A stretch of 64,000 bases of DNA, from the NCBI GenBank assembly GCA_029168955.1, contig JAPDOI010000275.1, forward strand, positions 124,001-188,000, read 5' to 3'. How positions within the stretch are numbered: the first letter of the stretch is position 1; every line of letters begins with the position of its first letter. The stretch comes from Aplectana chamaeleonis (taxonomy: Eukaryota; Nematoda; Chromadorea; Rhabditida; Cosmocercidae). The notes beneath the pieces are model-generated. The model did no database searches and was not told where the DNA came from. It was given only the letters and a program-made list of their open reading frames with translations. Shown in pieces: positions 1-11,574 of this stretch. A program made the translations under genes and the position numbers.

Positions 1-48
1 GTTATAAAATATTCCAAAATTCAAATTAATACTTGAATATCTGACTAA

Positions 49-197
49 AGCCTCTTTCACACTCCCGACCGACGTCGGACGACTCGTTATCGAATGTGTA
101 ATATCTCTCTACCCCACCCTACCCATCTTATCTATCTCAACTTATCAAATTTGATAACGAGTCGTCCGACGTTGGCCGGCAAACTATGAAAGGGGCT
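49..197. mobile_element. Short foldback MITE with TAA target duplication
   Basis: An inverted repeat of about 47 bp opens with AGCCTCTTTC on the left and closes with GAAAGGGGCT on the right. The inner part of both arms contains GTCGGACGACTCGTTATC or its complement. TAA at 46-48 and 198-200 flanks the element as a 3-bp target duplication. This suits the PIF/Harbinger type (TWA targets). The centre, about 50 bp, has no coding capacity. The superfamily is inferred from the duplication length only. Confidence 0.65.
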
Positions 198-200
198 TAA

Positions 201-1440
201 GTTTTTGAGCACTCATCAAATTCGAATAGAGGAAAGCTTTTTGAATCTATCATTTCATAAGAAAACTTCGAATGGTCTTGGTTGGTGATTCAATCATTCA
301 TACGAAATTTTATTGAAAAATGTCGTTCCTAAATTTTGAGAGAAACACTCCGAAATTTTAGGAAAGAGTACTATCGAACCATAAAAGTCATTGAACCTAA
401 AATTCTGGTGTGGTTGTCTTTCGGAAACCAGTCATTCGGTTATTTTTTGATGGTTTCATTCGAATTACTCATTCATTCGAAAGTGTAGGTCGAATGTCCA
501 TAACTACACAAATTTTCTCCTTCGAACTCGAATTTGCAGCAAAATTCAAAATCTTGGAGCGCATTCTCTGCCGAAAAGGGATCCTAAAGAATGCTACTAT
601 AGAACTGAGTCTTCTGAACCTTCGAAAAATTTCAATTTGTTTTTCCCATCGAAAACTTAACATCGACAAAACTTTTTCATAGTCCAAAATCCATATGACA
701 CCATGTGGGAGGATTAAGGTTAACAGAAAGAATTGAATTCTCTGAACGGTTTCTGCGTTCGAAGAGATGAAATCTGTCAGACAACGATCTGCATTCGAAT
801 GGGAAAAAAACGGGGACATTCTGAGTTAGCGAACTGATCCCTATCGAAACACACACAGGTGTGTTCCATGGCCAAGAACGGCTAACAGAGTTGACAACTT
901 TCGAAAATCGAAAACGATATGGAATCTACTTTATAATAAAGTGAACTTCAGGTAGCAAACTCGGAGAGACCATGCAGTCCAACAGGTGATGTTTTTCGCT
1001 ACATGAGGGACAGACTGGTTTGTGTGAATAAATAATCACAGGCTATATTTTCGACCAAGTGTGATTTTGCTAAACCACTTTTGAAAATTTTATTTTAGCT
1101 TTCTTGTGTTTAAGCCTATTCTCGAGTTTTATATCAGTCAGATTTCAGTATAATCATACGTGAAAGGAAAGTTCTTACTAGGACTTTTTTTCATACATCC
1201 CCCAATCAGAGGTGAGCGGAATTCTGAATCCGAGCAGCTCAGGCAACAGAGGTAATTATTTGAACATTACAAAGGCTAAAATCCACTGATGCACCTCGGC
1301 AGCAGAGTGGTTGAGCTCCATTAGGCCGACGTACTACTCTGACGCGAAATTAATGGAAAATTTTTTGAAAAATCCCTATCAAGAGGGTGCGCAAGTCGGC
1401 ACCAACTTTGACGACCGTTCCAGACCATTTGCAGTTGCTG
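201..1440. other. AT-rich intergenic DNA, no gene recognised
   Basis: Short open frames occur on both strands between 410 and 819, but they overlap each other and show no family signature, signal peptide or splice pattern. I see no RNA gene or named repeat here. Confidence 0.5.
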
Positions 1441-1443
1441 CAA

Positions 1444-1473
1444 ATTTATTTATTTATTTATTTATTTGTGTAT

Positions 1474-1572
<99 letters not shown>

Positions 1573-1586
1573 TTTTTTTATTTATG
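1444..1586. repeat. (TTTA)n tetranucleotide microsatellite
   Basis: About 140 bp of nearly perfect TTTA repeats with one GTGT interruption near 1467. It ends about 30 bp before the first Helitron copy. The open frames across it (LFIY repeats) are artefacts, since three tetramers make 12 bases and keep the frame open. Confidence 0.95.
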
Positions 1587-1617
1587 ACTTTTAAGACAAT
1601 TGTAAGGTAAGTAGATA

Positions 1618-1645
1618 TCCTTATACTTAAAGCAGTTATGTCCCG

Positions 1646-1684
<39 letters not shown>

Positions 1685-3669
1685 TGCATGTGTCCCGGAT
1701 ATCTTAGGAATGGCTGACCAAAACTTGTATGAAATGGTACCAACATTTAGGTGGGTGCGACATTTATCGATTACAAAAAATCAGCCCGAGTCACCTCTCA
1801 CGTGCCTCGGGGCAACCGAGTTTGTCCGCGGAGCGCACTTTTGGCCGTGGGTCATGATAACTTCTGCGAGTCGTCTAGCGATGCAAAAAATGCAGGGCGT
1901 CATAAAAGATGTGCAGGACCCCAGTGAGGGTGTGCAAAACGTCATAGTAAGTGTGCAGGACCCTAATCGGAGTGTGCAGGACGTCATAGAAAGTGCGCAG
2001 GACCCCAGCGGAAGTGTGCAGGACGTCATAGAAAGTGTGCAGGACCCCAGTGGGAGTGTGCAAGGCGTCATAGAAAGTGTGCAGGACCCTAATCGGAGTG
2101 TGCAGGACGTCATAGAAAGTGCGCAGGTCCTAAGTAGGAATGTGCAGGACCCCAGCGGAAGTGTGCAGGACCTCAGTGGGAGTGTGGGGCATCTTAGAAA
2201 GTGTGCAGGACCCCAGTGGGAGTGTGCAGGGCGTCATAGAAAGTGTGCACGACCTAATCGGAGTGTGCAGGACGTCATAGAAAGTGTGCAGGACCCTAAT
2301 CGGAGTGTGCACGACGTCATAGAAAGTGTGCAGGACCCTAATCGGAGTGTGCAGGACGTCATAGAAAGTGTGCAGGACCCTAATCGGAGTGTGCAGGACG
2401 TCATAGAAAGTGCGCAGGGCCCCAGCGGAAGTGTGCAGAACGTCATAGAAAGTGTGCAGGACCCCAGTGGGACTGTGCAGGGCGTCACAGAAAGTGTGCA
2501 GGACCCTATTCGTAGTGTGCAGGACGTCATAGAAAGTGTGCAGGTCCTAAGTAGGAATGTGCAGGACCCCAGCGGGAGTGTGCAGGGAGTCATAGAAAGT
2601 GTGCAGGACCCTATTCGTAGTGTGCAGGACGTCATAGAAAGTGTGCAGGACCCCAATCGGAGTGTGCAGGACGTCATAGAAAGTGCGCAGGCCCTAAGTA
2701 GGATGTGCAGAACCCCAACGGGAGTGTGCAGCACGTCATAGAAAGTGTGCAGGACCCAAATGGTAGCGTGCAGGGCGTCATAGAAAGTGTGAAGAACCCT
2801 AACGGGAGTGTGCAGGACGTCATAGAGATTATGCAGGTCCCAAGGAGTTGCAGTGTGCAGGGCGTCATAAAAATGCACAGGTCCACAGTGGGAGTGTGCA
2901 GGTCATCAAAAGTTACCAAGAGTGTAGAATTTGGAAAAAGGTTTTTCAATTTTTAATGCTAAATCTTTACCTTTGTGGAGAAGAAATAGATAGGAAAACA
3001 TGAATCTTGAGGAGAATGCGACGCGTTCTGAGATTGACGCAAAACTCCTGTGACATTTTTTTGTAAGTTTTAGGATACAAGCAGCAGCACCACTTCCGCA
3101 CCTTCTCTGTTCGCCACTCATTGCAACCGCTCAGTCATTTCTTGAACTCCCTAATTTCCAAAACCAGTTTTATATATGTTGCAAGTTTAAGCTTATCAAA
3201 ATCTGCACCACAAATACATAAACAACCACCTACTAATTTCATTCATTGAGAACAAGGGCATGATGTTGGACAACTAGGGAAACATCATATAATATGAGAA
3301 TGCGTTTTTCCTTATCATGATAGAGACGGTGAAGCGAGAATAATCGCTTGTGAACTTTACAAATTGGAAGAAAGGGCAAAGGGTAGCGACGTAAGGAAAG
3401 GAAGTACAGAAGGGGTTGTGAATTTTGTGCCGGTAGCAACTGACGATTTACCGCTGGCTTCTTATGTTTTGCTTTATGATCCCACATTTTGATACCCCCA
3501 CGGCCTGCTGTATATGTACGGCACCCTGCTCTGCTCAGGAGAGTCCATACGTACAGCAACTTTCCGGTAGACGGAAGTCAGTCACCACCGTTCTAACAAA
3601 CTAATCCGTCTCAGGTAGTTGGCTCACGCAAAAGTTTCTGTGAGCGAAAACTTCGCTAGGCCTCGCTAG
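1618..3669 (+). mobile_element. Non-autonomous Helitron, copy 1
   Basis: Starts TCCTTATACTTAAAGCAG after host A and ends CGCTAG before host T, the Helitron rule (5'-TC, 3'-CTRR, A|T target, no duplication). A 3' hairpin AGCGAA-AAC-TTCGCT lies at 3643-3657, eight bases before CTAG. Order inside: a conserved 5' end, a (GT)n tract at about 1650-1690, a head of about 200 bp, the 42-bp minisatellite (1891-2911), then a tail of about 750 bp. There is no RepHel gene, so it must depend on a partner elsewhere. Family members in this window share both ends but differ in array length. Confidence 0.85.
1891..2911 (+). repeat. 42-bp minisatellite inside Helitron copy 1
   Basis: The unit is a dimer of two 21-bp halves, GTGCAGGACCCCAGTGGGAG-type and GTGCAGGACGTCATAGAAAG-type. 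Because 42 is a multiple of three, the array is open in several frames on both strands (VQDPSGSVQDVIES on plus, MTSCTLPLGSCTLS on minus). These are not treated as proteins. Variant units with CTAATCGG or CTAAGTAGG replace CCCAGTGG in a mixed order. Confidence 0.95.
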
Positions 3670-3739
3670 TATACCATATAATAGAATAAGCTTGGTTACG
3701 ACAATCTATTTCAAATCTAACATCGGGGAGAAAAATTCT

Positions 3740-3835
3740 GTCATGGACAAGAATATGCTGCAGAACTGGGTTGCGTCGATGCCAGATCGAGTCACCCAGG
3801 TGATATCTTATTAAGGAGAGTTCAAAAAGTACTGA
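3740..3835 (+). pseudogene. Tc1-like transposase C-terminal relic
   Basis: The 187-bp spacer between Helitron copies 1 and 2 reads MDKNMLQNWVASMPDRVTQV, then a stop (TAA), then GEFKKY and a stop. The SMPxRVxxVI...G..KKY pattern is the usual end of Tc1/Tc3-type transposases. Only about 30 codons remain, with one in-frame stop. Identification rests on this short motif, so confidence is moderate to low. Confidence 0.4.
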
Positions 3836-3856
3836 TCACGCTGATTGATCAGTAAA

Positions 3857-3884
3857 TCCTTATACTTAAAGCAGTTATGTCCCG

Positions 3885-3921
<37 letters not shown>

Positions 3922-6151
3922 TGCATGTGTCCCCGATATCTTTGGAATGGCCGATCAAAACTTGTATGAAATGGTACCAACATTTAGGTGGGTGCGACAT
4001 TTATCGATTACCAAAAAATCAGCCCGACTCACCTCTTACGTGCCTCGGGCCAACCGAGTTTGTCCGTGGAGCGCACTTTTGGCCGTGGGTCATGATAACT
4101 TCTGCGAGTCGTCTGGCGATGCAAAAATGCAGGGCGTCATAAAGGTGTGCAGGACCCCAGTGAGGGTGTGCAAGACGTCATAGTAAGTGTGCAGGACCCT
4201 AATCGGAGTGTGCAGGACGTCATAAAAAGTGCGCAGGTCCTAAGTAGGAATGTGCAGGACCCCAGCGGAAGTGTGCAGGACGTCATAGAAAGTGTGCAGG
4301 ACCCCAGTGGGAGTGTGCAGGGCGTCATAGAAAGTGTGCAGGACCCTAATCGGAGTGTGCAGGACGTCATAGAAAGTGTGCAGGACCTCAGTGGGAGTGT
4401 GCAGGGCGTCATAGAAAGTGTGCAGGACCATAATCGGAGTGTGCAGGACGTCATAGAAAGTGCGCAGGTCCTACGTAGGAATGTGCAGGACCCCAGTGGG
4501 AGTGTGCAGGGCGTCATAGAAAGTGTGCAGGACCTCAGTGGGAGTGTTCAGGCGTCATAGAAAGTGTGCAGGACCCTAATCGAAGGGTGCACCACGTCAT
4601 AGAAAGTGCGCAGGTCCTAAGTAGGAATGTGCAGGACCCCAGTGGGAGTGTTCAGGGCGTCATAGAAAGTGTGCAGGACCCTAATCAAAGTGTGCAGGAC
4701 GTCATAGAAAGTGCGCAGGTCCTAAGTAGGAATGTGCAGGACCCCAGTGGGAGTGTGCAGGACGTCATAGAAAGTGTTGCAGGACCTCAGTGGGAGCGTG
4801 CAGGGCGTCATAGAAAGTGTGCAGGACCCTAATCGGAGTGTGCAGGACGTCATTGAAAGTGCGCAGGTCCTAAGTAGGAATGTGCAGGACCCCAGCGGAA
4901 GTGTTCAGGGCGTCATAGAAAGTGTGCAGGACCTCAGTGGGAGTGTGCAGGGCGTCATAGAAAGTGTGCAGGACCCTAATGGAGTGTGCAGGACGTCATA
5001 GAAAGTGCGCAGGTCCTAAGTAGGAATGTGCAGGACCCCAGTGGGAGTGTGCAGGACGTCATAGAAAGTGTGCAGGACCTCAGCGGGAGTGTGCAGGGCG
5101 TCATAGAAAGTGTGCAGGACCCTAATCGGAGTGTGCAGGACGTCATAGAAAGTGCGCAGGTCCTAAGTAGGAATGTGCAGCACCCCAACGGAAGTGTGCA
5201 GCACGTCATAGAAAGTGTGCAGGACCCAAATGGTAGCGTGGAGGGCGTCATAGAAAATGTGAAGAACCCAACGGGAGTGTGCAGGACGTCATAGAGAGTG
5301 CGCAGGTCCCCAGTTGGAGTGTGCAGGGCGTCGTAGAAAATGCACAGGTCCCGAGTGGGAGTGTGCAGGTCATCGAAAGTTAGCAGGACCGCAGTGGGAG
5401 TGTGCAGGACGTCACCAAGAGTGTAGAATTTGAAAAAAGGTTTTTCAATTTTTAATGCTAAATCTTAACCTTTTGTGGAGAGGAAATAGATAGGAAAATA
5501 TGAATCTTGAGAAGCGTGGGACGCGTTCTGAGATTGGCGCAGAACTCCTGCGACATTTTTTCCAGTTTTAGGATACAAGCAGCAGCTTCACTTACGCACC
5601 TTCTCTGTTCGCCACTCATTGCAAACCGCTCAGTCATTTCGAATCCCTAACTTCCAAAAACCAGTTTTATATATGTTGCAAGTCTGAGCTCATCAAAATC
5701 TGCACCACAAAACATAAACAACCACCTACTAATTTCATTCATTGAGAACAAGGGCATGATGTTGGTCAACTAGGGAAACATCATATAATATGAGAATGCG
5801 TTTTTCCTTATCATGATATAGACGGTAAAGCGAGAATAATCGCTTGTGAACTTTACAAATTGGAAGAAAGGGCAGTGGGTAGCGACGTAAGGGAAGGAAG
5901 TACAGAAGGGGTTCTGAATTTTGTGCCGGTAGCAACCGACGATTTACCGCTGGCTTCTTATGTTTTGCTTTATGATTCCACATTTTGATATACCCACGGC
6001 CTGCTGTAAATGTACGGCACCTTGCTCTGCTCAGGAGAGTACTTTCGGGTAGGCGGAAGTCAGTCACCACCGTTCTAACAAACTAATCCGTCTCAGGTAG
6101 TTGGCTCATGCAAAAGTTTCTGTGAGCGAAAACTTCGCTAGGTCTCGCTAG
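3857..6151 (+). mobile_element. Non-autonomous Helitron, copy 2
   Basis: Same ends as copy 1: host A then TCCTTATAC at 3857, and CTAG at 6148-6151 then host T. It is almost the same as copy 4 in array order and length (2295 versus 2301 bp), while the flanks differ, which points to recent movement from a shared source. The empty site for the MITE nested in copy 3 is visible here near 5885-5890 (GCGACGTAAGGGAAGG). Confidence 0.85.
4128..5414 (+). repeat. 42-bp minisatellite inside Helitron copy 2
   Basis: About 1.29 kb of the 42-bp dimer unit. Several local single-base slips (for example GTGTTGCAGG near 4778) break the translated frame, which argues against coding. Unit order closely follows that of copy 4. 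Confidence 0.95.
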
Positions 6152-6617
6152 TAGTATTATTACTTTGAAATAAATTGGTATTGTATAACATCTTCCCATA
6201 CTTTTGAGGTCTTCTTTTATGGCATTTTTCTTTAAAAAACCGATCTTCCGCTGAAACCTCCTGGTTTTCTGCCTTCAACGCACGGAATCTGAATTTAGCA
6301 TCTAACTGGGAGCGCAAGGTCGAAATTGTGACGTACCCGGGGGTTTTAACACTTCCTTATACTTAAAGCAGTTATGTCCCGATGTGGGTGTGTGTGTGTG
6401 TGTTCGTGTGTGCATGGGTCCCGCATATCTTAGGAATGGCCGATCAAAACTTGTATGAAATGGTACCAACATTTAGGTGGGTGCGACATTTATCGATTAC
6501 CGAAAAATCAGCCCGAGTCACCTCTTACGTGCCTCGGGGCAACCGAGTTTGTCCGTGGAGCGCACTTTTGGCCGTGGGTCATGATAACTTCTGCGAGTCG
6601 TCTAGCGATGCGAAAAA

Positions 6618-7488
6618 TGCAGGGCGTCATAAAAGGAGTGCAGGACCCCAGTGAGGGTGTGCAAGAAGTCATAGAAAGTGTGCAGGACCCTAATCGGAGT
6701 GTGCAGGACGTCATAGAAAGTGCGCAGGCCCTAAGTAGGAATGTGCAGGACCCCAGCGGAAGTGTGCAGGACGTCATAGAAAGTGTGGAGGACCCCAGTG
6801 GGAGTGTGCAGGGCGTCATGGAAAGTGTGCAGGACCCCAGCGGAAGTGTGCAGGACGTCGTAGAAAGTGTGCAGGACCCCAGTGGGAGTATGCACGACGT
6901 CATAGAAAGTGTGCAGGACCCCGGTGGAAGTGTGCAGGACATCATAGAAAATTTGCAGGTCTCCAGCGGGAGTGTGCAGGACGTCATTGAAAGTGTACAG
7001 GACCCCAAAAGGAAGTGTGCAGGACGTCATAGAAATTGTGCAGGACCCCAGCGGGAGTGTGCAGGACATCGTAGAAAATGTGCAGGACCCCAGAGGAAGT
7101 GTGCAGGACGTCATAGAAAGTGTGCAGGACCCCGGTGGAAGTGCGCAGGACATCATAGAAAATGTGCAGGTCCCCAGCGGGAGTGTGCAGGACGTCATAG
7201 AAATTGTGCAGGACCCCAGCTGGAGTGTGCAGGACATAACAGAAAATGTGCAGGTCCTGAGTAGGAGTGCGCAGGACGTCATTGAATGTGAACAGGACCC
7301 CAACGCGAGTGTGCAGCACGTCACAGATAGTGTGCAGGACCCAAATGGTAGGGTGCAGGACGTCATAGAGGGTGCGCAGGTCCCCAGTGGGAGTGTGCAG
7401 GGCGTCATAGAAAATGCAGAGGTCACGAGTGGGAGTGTGCAGGTCATCAAAAGTTAGCAGGACCGCAGTGGGAGTGTGCAGGACGTTA
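6618..7488 (+). repeat. 42-bp minisatellite inside Helitron copy 3
   Basis: About 870 bp, the shortest and most varied array of the six. Many units carry ACATCATAGAAAA or CCGGTGG variants not seen in copies 2 and 4. Confidence 0.93.
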
Positions 7489-7970
7489 CCAAGAGTGAAG
7501 AATTTGAAAAAAGGTTTTTTTTTAATTTTTTAATGCTAAATCTTAACCTTTTGTGGAGAAGAAAACAGATTAGAAAACATGAATTTTGAGAAGCGTGCGA
7601 CGCGTTTCGAGATTGACGCAGAACTCCTGAGACATTTTCTTGCCAGTTTTAGGAAACAAGTAGCAGGTCCACTTCCGCACCTTCTCTGTTCGCCACTCAT
7701 TGCAACCGCTCAGTCATTTCGATTCCCTAACTTCCAAGAACCAGTTTTTTATATGTTGCAAGTCTGAGCTTATCAAAATCTGCACCACAAAAACATAAAC
7801 AACCACCTACTAATTTCATTCATTCAGAACAAGGGCATGACGTTGGTGAACTAGGGGAACATCATATAAAATGAGAATGCGTTTGTCCTTATCATGATAG
7901 AGACGGTAAGGCGAGATTAATAGCTTGTGAACTCTACAAATTGGAAGAAAGGGCAGTGGGTAGCGACGTA

Positions 7971-8818
7971 CTCTGCCAATTCGAGACTTGATGCTTCGGC
8001 GAAAGCGGCCTTTATCACGCTTTGTTATCATAAGGCATCAAATTCACCTTTAGCGCCGTCATGAAAGCTTATCCGCGCAAAGGGTGAATTTGCTGAGCGG
8101 TTGGATATCAGTCAGCGCAAAGCGTGAAAATACCGCCTGCGCTAACATGTTAATGCATATCAGTTGTTGAGCGGCTGGATACCACTCAGCGCAAAGGGTG
8201 AAATGACCGCCGTTGCTGGCATCTCAGAAATTTCTAAACAAATGAAAACATCCCAGCGAAAACATGATAAAACGAATAATCACGTCTCAATGTGATCACG
8301 TCTCAATGTGTTTACTATGAGCACCGCCGGTATAAAAACAGCCTCATCCCACCAGAGTCCTCATTCGGCATTCTGCTGCCGGCCCTGAAAGGTGACTTCT
8401 GGTCACTCTCCGGAGGCCAGCATAATTTTGGTTGCTGGGAGGATACAGTGGGTATCCTCACGACGGGGACGAGTTACGCCGGGGTCCGCAGAGGGTGGCT
8501 CCTCACCGCAGACCTCGGTGAAGATTACGCTCATGTTGCGGACAAGGGGGCTTCCTTGCTGTGGACCTTCAAATTCGTGAAATTTTCGGGGTAAATTCAC
8601 CCATTTTTCGAGGTTGATTCACCTCATTTTCGGGGTAAATTGACCCTCTCTCGCTGCCAGTTCGCACCATTTTCACGGGAAATTCACCTCATTCTCACCT
8701 CTCTAGCGGCAAATTCACCCATACAGTGAATTTAGCGCGGCAAATTAAGACTTCATGCCGACTTGTACATGAGCATCAAGTCTCTTTTGCTGCGGCATCA
8801 AGTCTCGAATTGGCAGAG
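7971..8818. mobile_element. 848-bp TA-flanked MITE nested in Helitron copy 3
   Basis: Perfect 24-bp terminal inverted repeats begin CTCTGCCAATTCGAGACTTG. TA at 7969-7970 and 8819-8820 is the target duplication. Sister Helitrons at about 5890, 11310 and 49385 (complement) keep the uninterrupted site, so the insertion is proven by comparison. The TA target suggests the Tc1/mariner superfamily. The interior has short repeats (GCGCAAAGGGTGAA, AATTCACC) and no transposase. The 100-codon frame at 8292-8594 matches nothing I recognise. Confidence 0.85.
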
Positions 8819-9273
8819 TAAGGGAAGGAAGTGCAGAAGGGGTTGTGAAGTTTATGCCGGTAGCAACCGACGATTTACTGCTGGCTTCTTATGTTTTGCT
8901 TTTTGATCCCACATTGTGATACCCCCACGGCCTGCTGTAAATGTACGGCTTCCTGCTCTGCTCAGGAGAGTCCATACCTACGTACAGCAACTTTCGGTTA
9001 GACGGAAGTCAGTCACCACCGTTCTAACTAACTAATCCGTCTCAGGTAGTTGGCTCACGCAAAAGTTTCTGTGAGCGAAAACTTCGCTAGGTCTCGCTAG
9101 TTCCTATTATTAGGCTTGAAAGTGGTGTAAGATCGGCAAAACAAAATGTCGTTTTCTTCTCGGTCCTCTGAAAATACCAACTTTTCCTTCAAGAAGCTCA
9201 GTTCATCACCAAGTCTACAAATCGAAATCTGCGAAAAAGTTCAACCGATTAAGTACTGCCCATCTCATCTATA

Positions 9274-9301
9274 TCCTTATACTTAAAGCAGTTATGTCCC
9301 G

Positions 9302-9342
<41 letters not shown>

Positions 9343-11574
9343 TGCATGTGTCCCCGATATCTTTGGAATGGCCGATCAAAACTTGTATGAAATGGTACCA
9401 ACATTTAGGTGGGTGCGACATTTATCGATTACCAAAAAATCAGCCCGACTCACCTCTTACGTGCCTCGGGCCAACCGAGTTTGTCCGTGGAGCGCACTTT
9501 TGGCCGTGGGTCATGATAACTTCTGCGAGTCGTCTAGCGATGCAAAAAATGCAGGGCGTCATAAAAGGTGTGCAGGACCCCAGTGAGGGTGTGCAAGACG
9601 TCATAGTAAGTGTGCAGGACCCTAATCGGAGTGTGCAGGACGTCATAAAAAGTGCGCAGGTCCTAAGTAGGAATGTGCAGGACCCCAGCGGAAGTGTGCA
9701 GGACGTCATAGAAAGTGTGCAGGACCCCAGTGGGAGTGTGCAGGGCGTCATAGAAAGTGTGCAGGACCCTAATCGGAGTGTGCAGGACGTCATAGAAAGT
9801 GTGCAGGACCTCAGTGGGAGTGTGCAGGGCGTCATAGAAAGTGTGCAGGACCATAATCGGAGTGTGCAGGACGTCATAGAAAGTGCGCAGGTCCTACGTA
9901 GGAATGTGCAGGACCCCAGTGGGAGTGTGCAGGGCGTCATAGAAAGTGTGCAGGACCTCAGTGGGAGTGTTCAGGGCGTCATAGAAAGTGTGCAGGACCC
10001 TAATCGAAGTGTGCAGGACGTCATAGAAAGTGCGCAGGTCCTAAGTAGGAATGTGCAGGACCCCAGTGGGAGTGTTCAGGGCGTCATAGAAAGTGTGCAG
10101 GACCCTAATCGAAGTGTGCAGGACGTCATAGAAAGTGCGCAGGTCCTAAGTAGGAATGTGCAGGACCCCAGTGGGAGTGTGCAGGACGTCATAGAAAGTG
10201 TTGCAGGACCTCAGTGGGAGCGTGCAGGGCGTCATAGAAAGTGTGCAGGACCCTAATCGGAGTGTGCAGGACGTCATTGAAAGTGCGCAGGTCCTAAGTA
10301 GGAATGTGCAGGACCCCAGCGGAAGTGTTCAGGGCGTCATAGAAAGTGTGCAGGACCTCAGTGGGAGTGTGCAGGGCGTCATAGAAAGTGTGCAGGACCC
10401 TAATTGGAGTGTGCAGGACGTCATAGAAAGTGCGCAGGTCCTAAGTAGGAATGTGCAGGACCCCAGTGGGAGTGTGCAGGACGTCATAGAAAGTGTGCAG
10501 GACCTCAGCGGGAGTGTGCAGGGCGTCATAGAAAGTGTGCAGGACCCTAATCGGGTGTGCAGGACGTCATAGAAAGTGCGCAGGTTCTAGGTAGGAATGT
10601 CCAGCACCCCAACGGAAGTGTGCAGCACGTCATAGAAAGTGTGCAGGACCCAAATGGTAGCGTGGAGGGCGTCATAGAAAATGTGAAGAACCCAACGGGA
10701 GTGTGCAGGACGTCATAGAGAGTGCGCAGGTCCCCAGTTGGAGTGTGCAGGGCGTCGTAGAAAATGCACAGGTCCCGAGTGGGAGTGTGCAGGTCATCGA
10801 AAGTTAGCAGGACCGCAGTGGGAGTGTGCAGGACGTCACCAAGAGTGTAGAATTTGAAAAAAGGTTTTTCAATTTTTAATGCTAAATCTTAACCTTTGTG
10901 GAGAGGAAATAGATAGGAAAATATGAATCTTGGAGAAGCGTGGGACGCGTTCTGAGATTGGCGCAGAACTCCTGCGACATTTTTCCAGTTTTAGGATACA
11001 AGCAGCAGCTTCACTTACGCACCTTCTCTGTTCGCCACTCATTGCAACCGCTCAGTCATTTCGAATCCCTAACTTCCAAAAACCAGTTTTATATATGTTG
11101 CAAGTCTGAGCTTATCAAAATCTGCACCACAAAAACATAAACAACCACCTACTAATTTCATTCATTGAGAACAAGGGCATGATGTTGGTCAACTAGGGAA
11201 ACATCATATAATATGAGAATGCGTTTTTCCTTATCATGATATAGACGGTAAAGCGAGAATAATCGCTTGTGAACTTTACAAATTGGAAGAAAGGGCAGTG
11301 GGTAGCGACGTAAGGGAAGGAAGTACAGAAGGGGTTCTGAATTTTGTGCCGGTAGCAACCGACGATTTACCGCTGGCTTCTTATGTTTTGCTTTATGATC
11401 CCACATTTTGATATACCCACGGCCTGCTGTAAATGTACGGCACCTTGCTCTGCTCAGGAGAGTACTTTCGGGTAGGCGGAAGTCAGTCACCACCGTTCTA
11501 ACAAACTAATCCGTCTCAGGTAGTTGGCTCATGCAAAAGTTTCTGTGAGCGAAAACTTCGCTAGGTCTCGCTAG
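9274..11574 (+). mobile_element. Non-autonomous Helitron, copy 4
   Basis: Host A then TCCTTATAC at 9274, and CTAG at 11571-11574 then host T. Near twin of copy 2. An open frame from 9294 (320 codons) runs from the head into the repeat array, but its frame depends on the length of the (GT)n tract and shifts between copies, so it is not called as a gene. Confidence 0.85.
9550..10838 (+). repeat. 42-bp minisatellite inside Helitron copy 4
   Basis: About 1.29 kb, with the same succession of unit variants as copy 2, including the GTGTTGCAGG slip near 10199. A shared slip is good evidence that copies 2 and 4 come from one recent template. Confidence 0.95.

Larger units (their letters stand above)
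6354..9100 (+). mobile_element. Non-autonomous Helitron, copy 3, carrying a nested MITE
   Basis: Starts TCCTTATAC at 6354 and ends CTAG at 9097-9100 before host T. It is the only copy where the base before the 5' end is T, not A. After removing the nested element (7971-8818 plus the duplicated TA) the length is about 1.9 kb. Its (GT)n tract is shorter and interrupted, and its repeat units are more divergent than in copies 2 and 4, so it may be older. Confidence 0.82.

Noticed and set aside
1638..2741. A 367-codon frame with VQDPSGSVQDVIES repeats, and similar frames in the other copies
   Set aside because: The frame results from a 42-bp repeat unit; it changes with the (GT)n length and is broken by slips in sister copies.
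1891..2911. CRISPR-like appearance of the arrays
   Set aside because: There are no unique spacers: both halves of the unit are repeats. The genome is eukaryotic.
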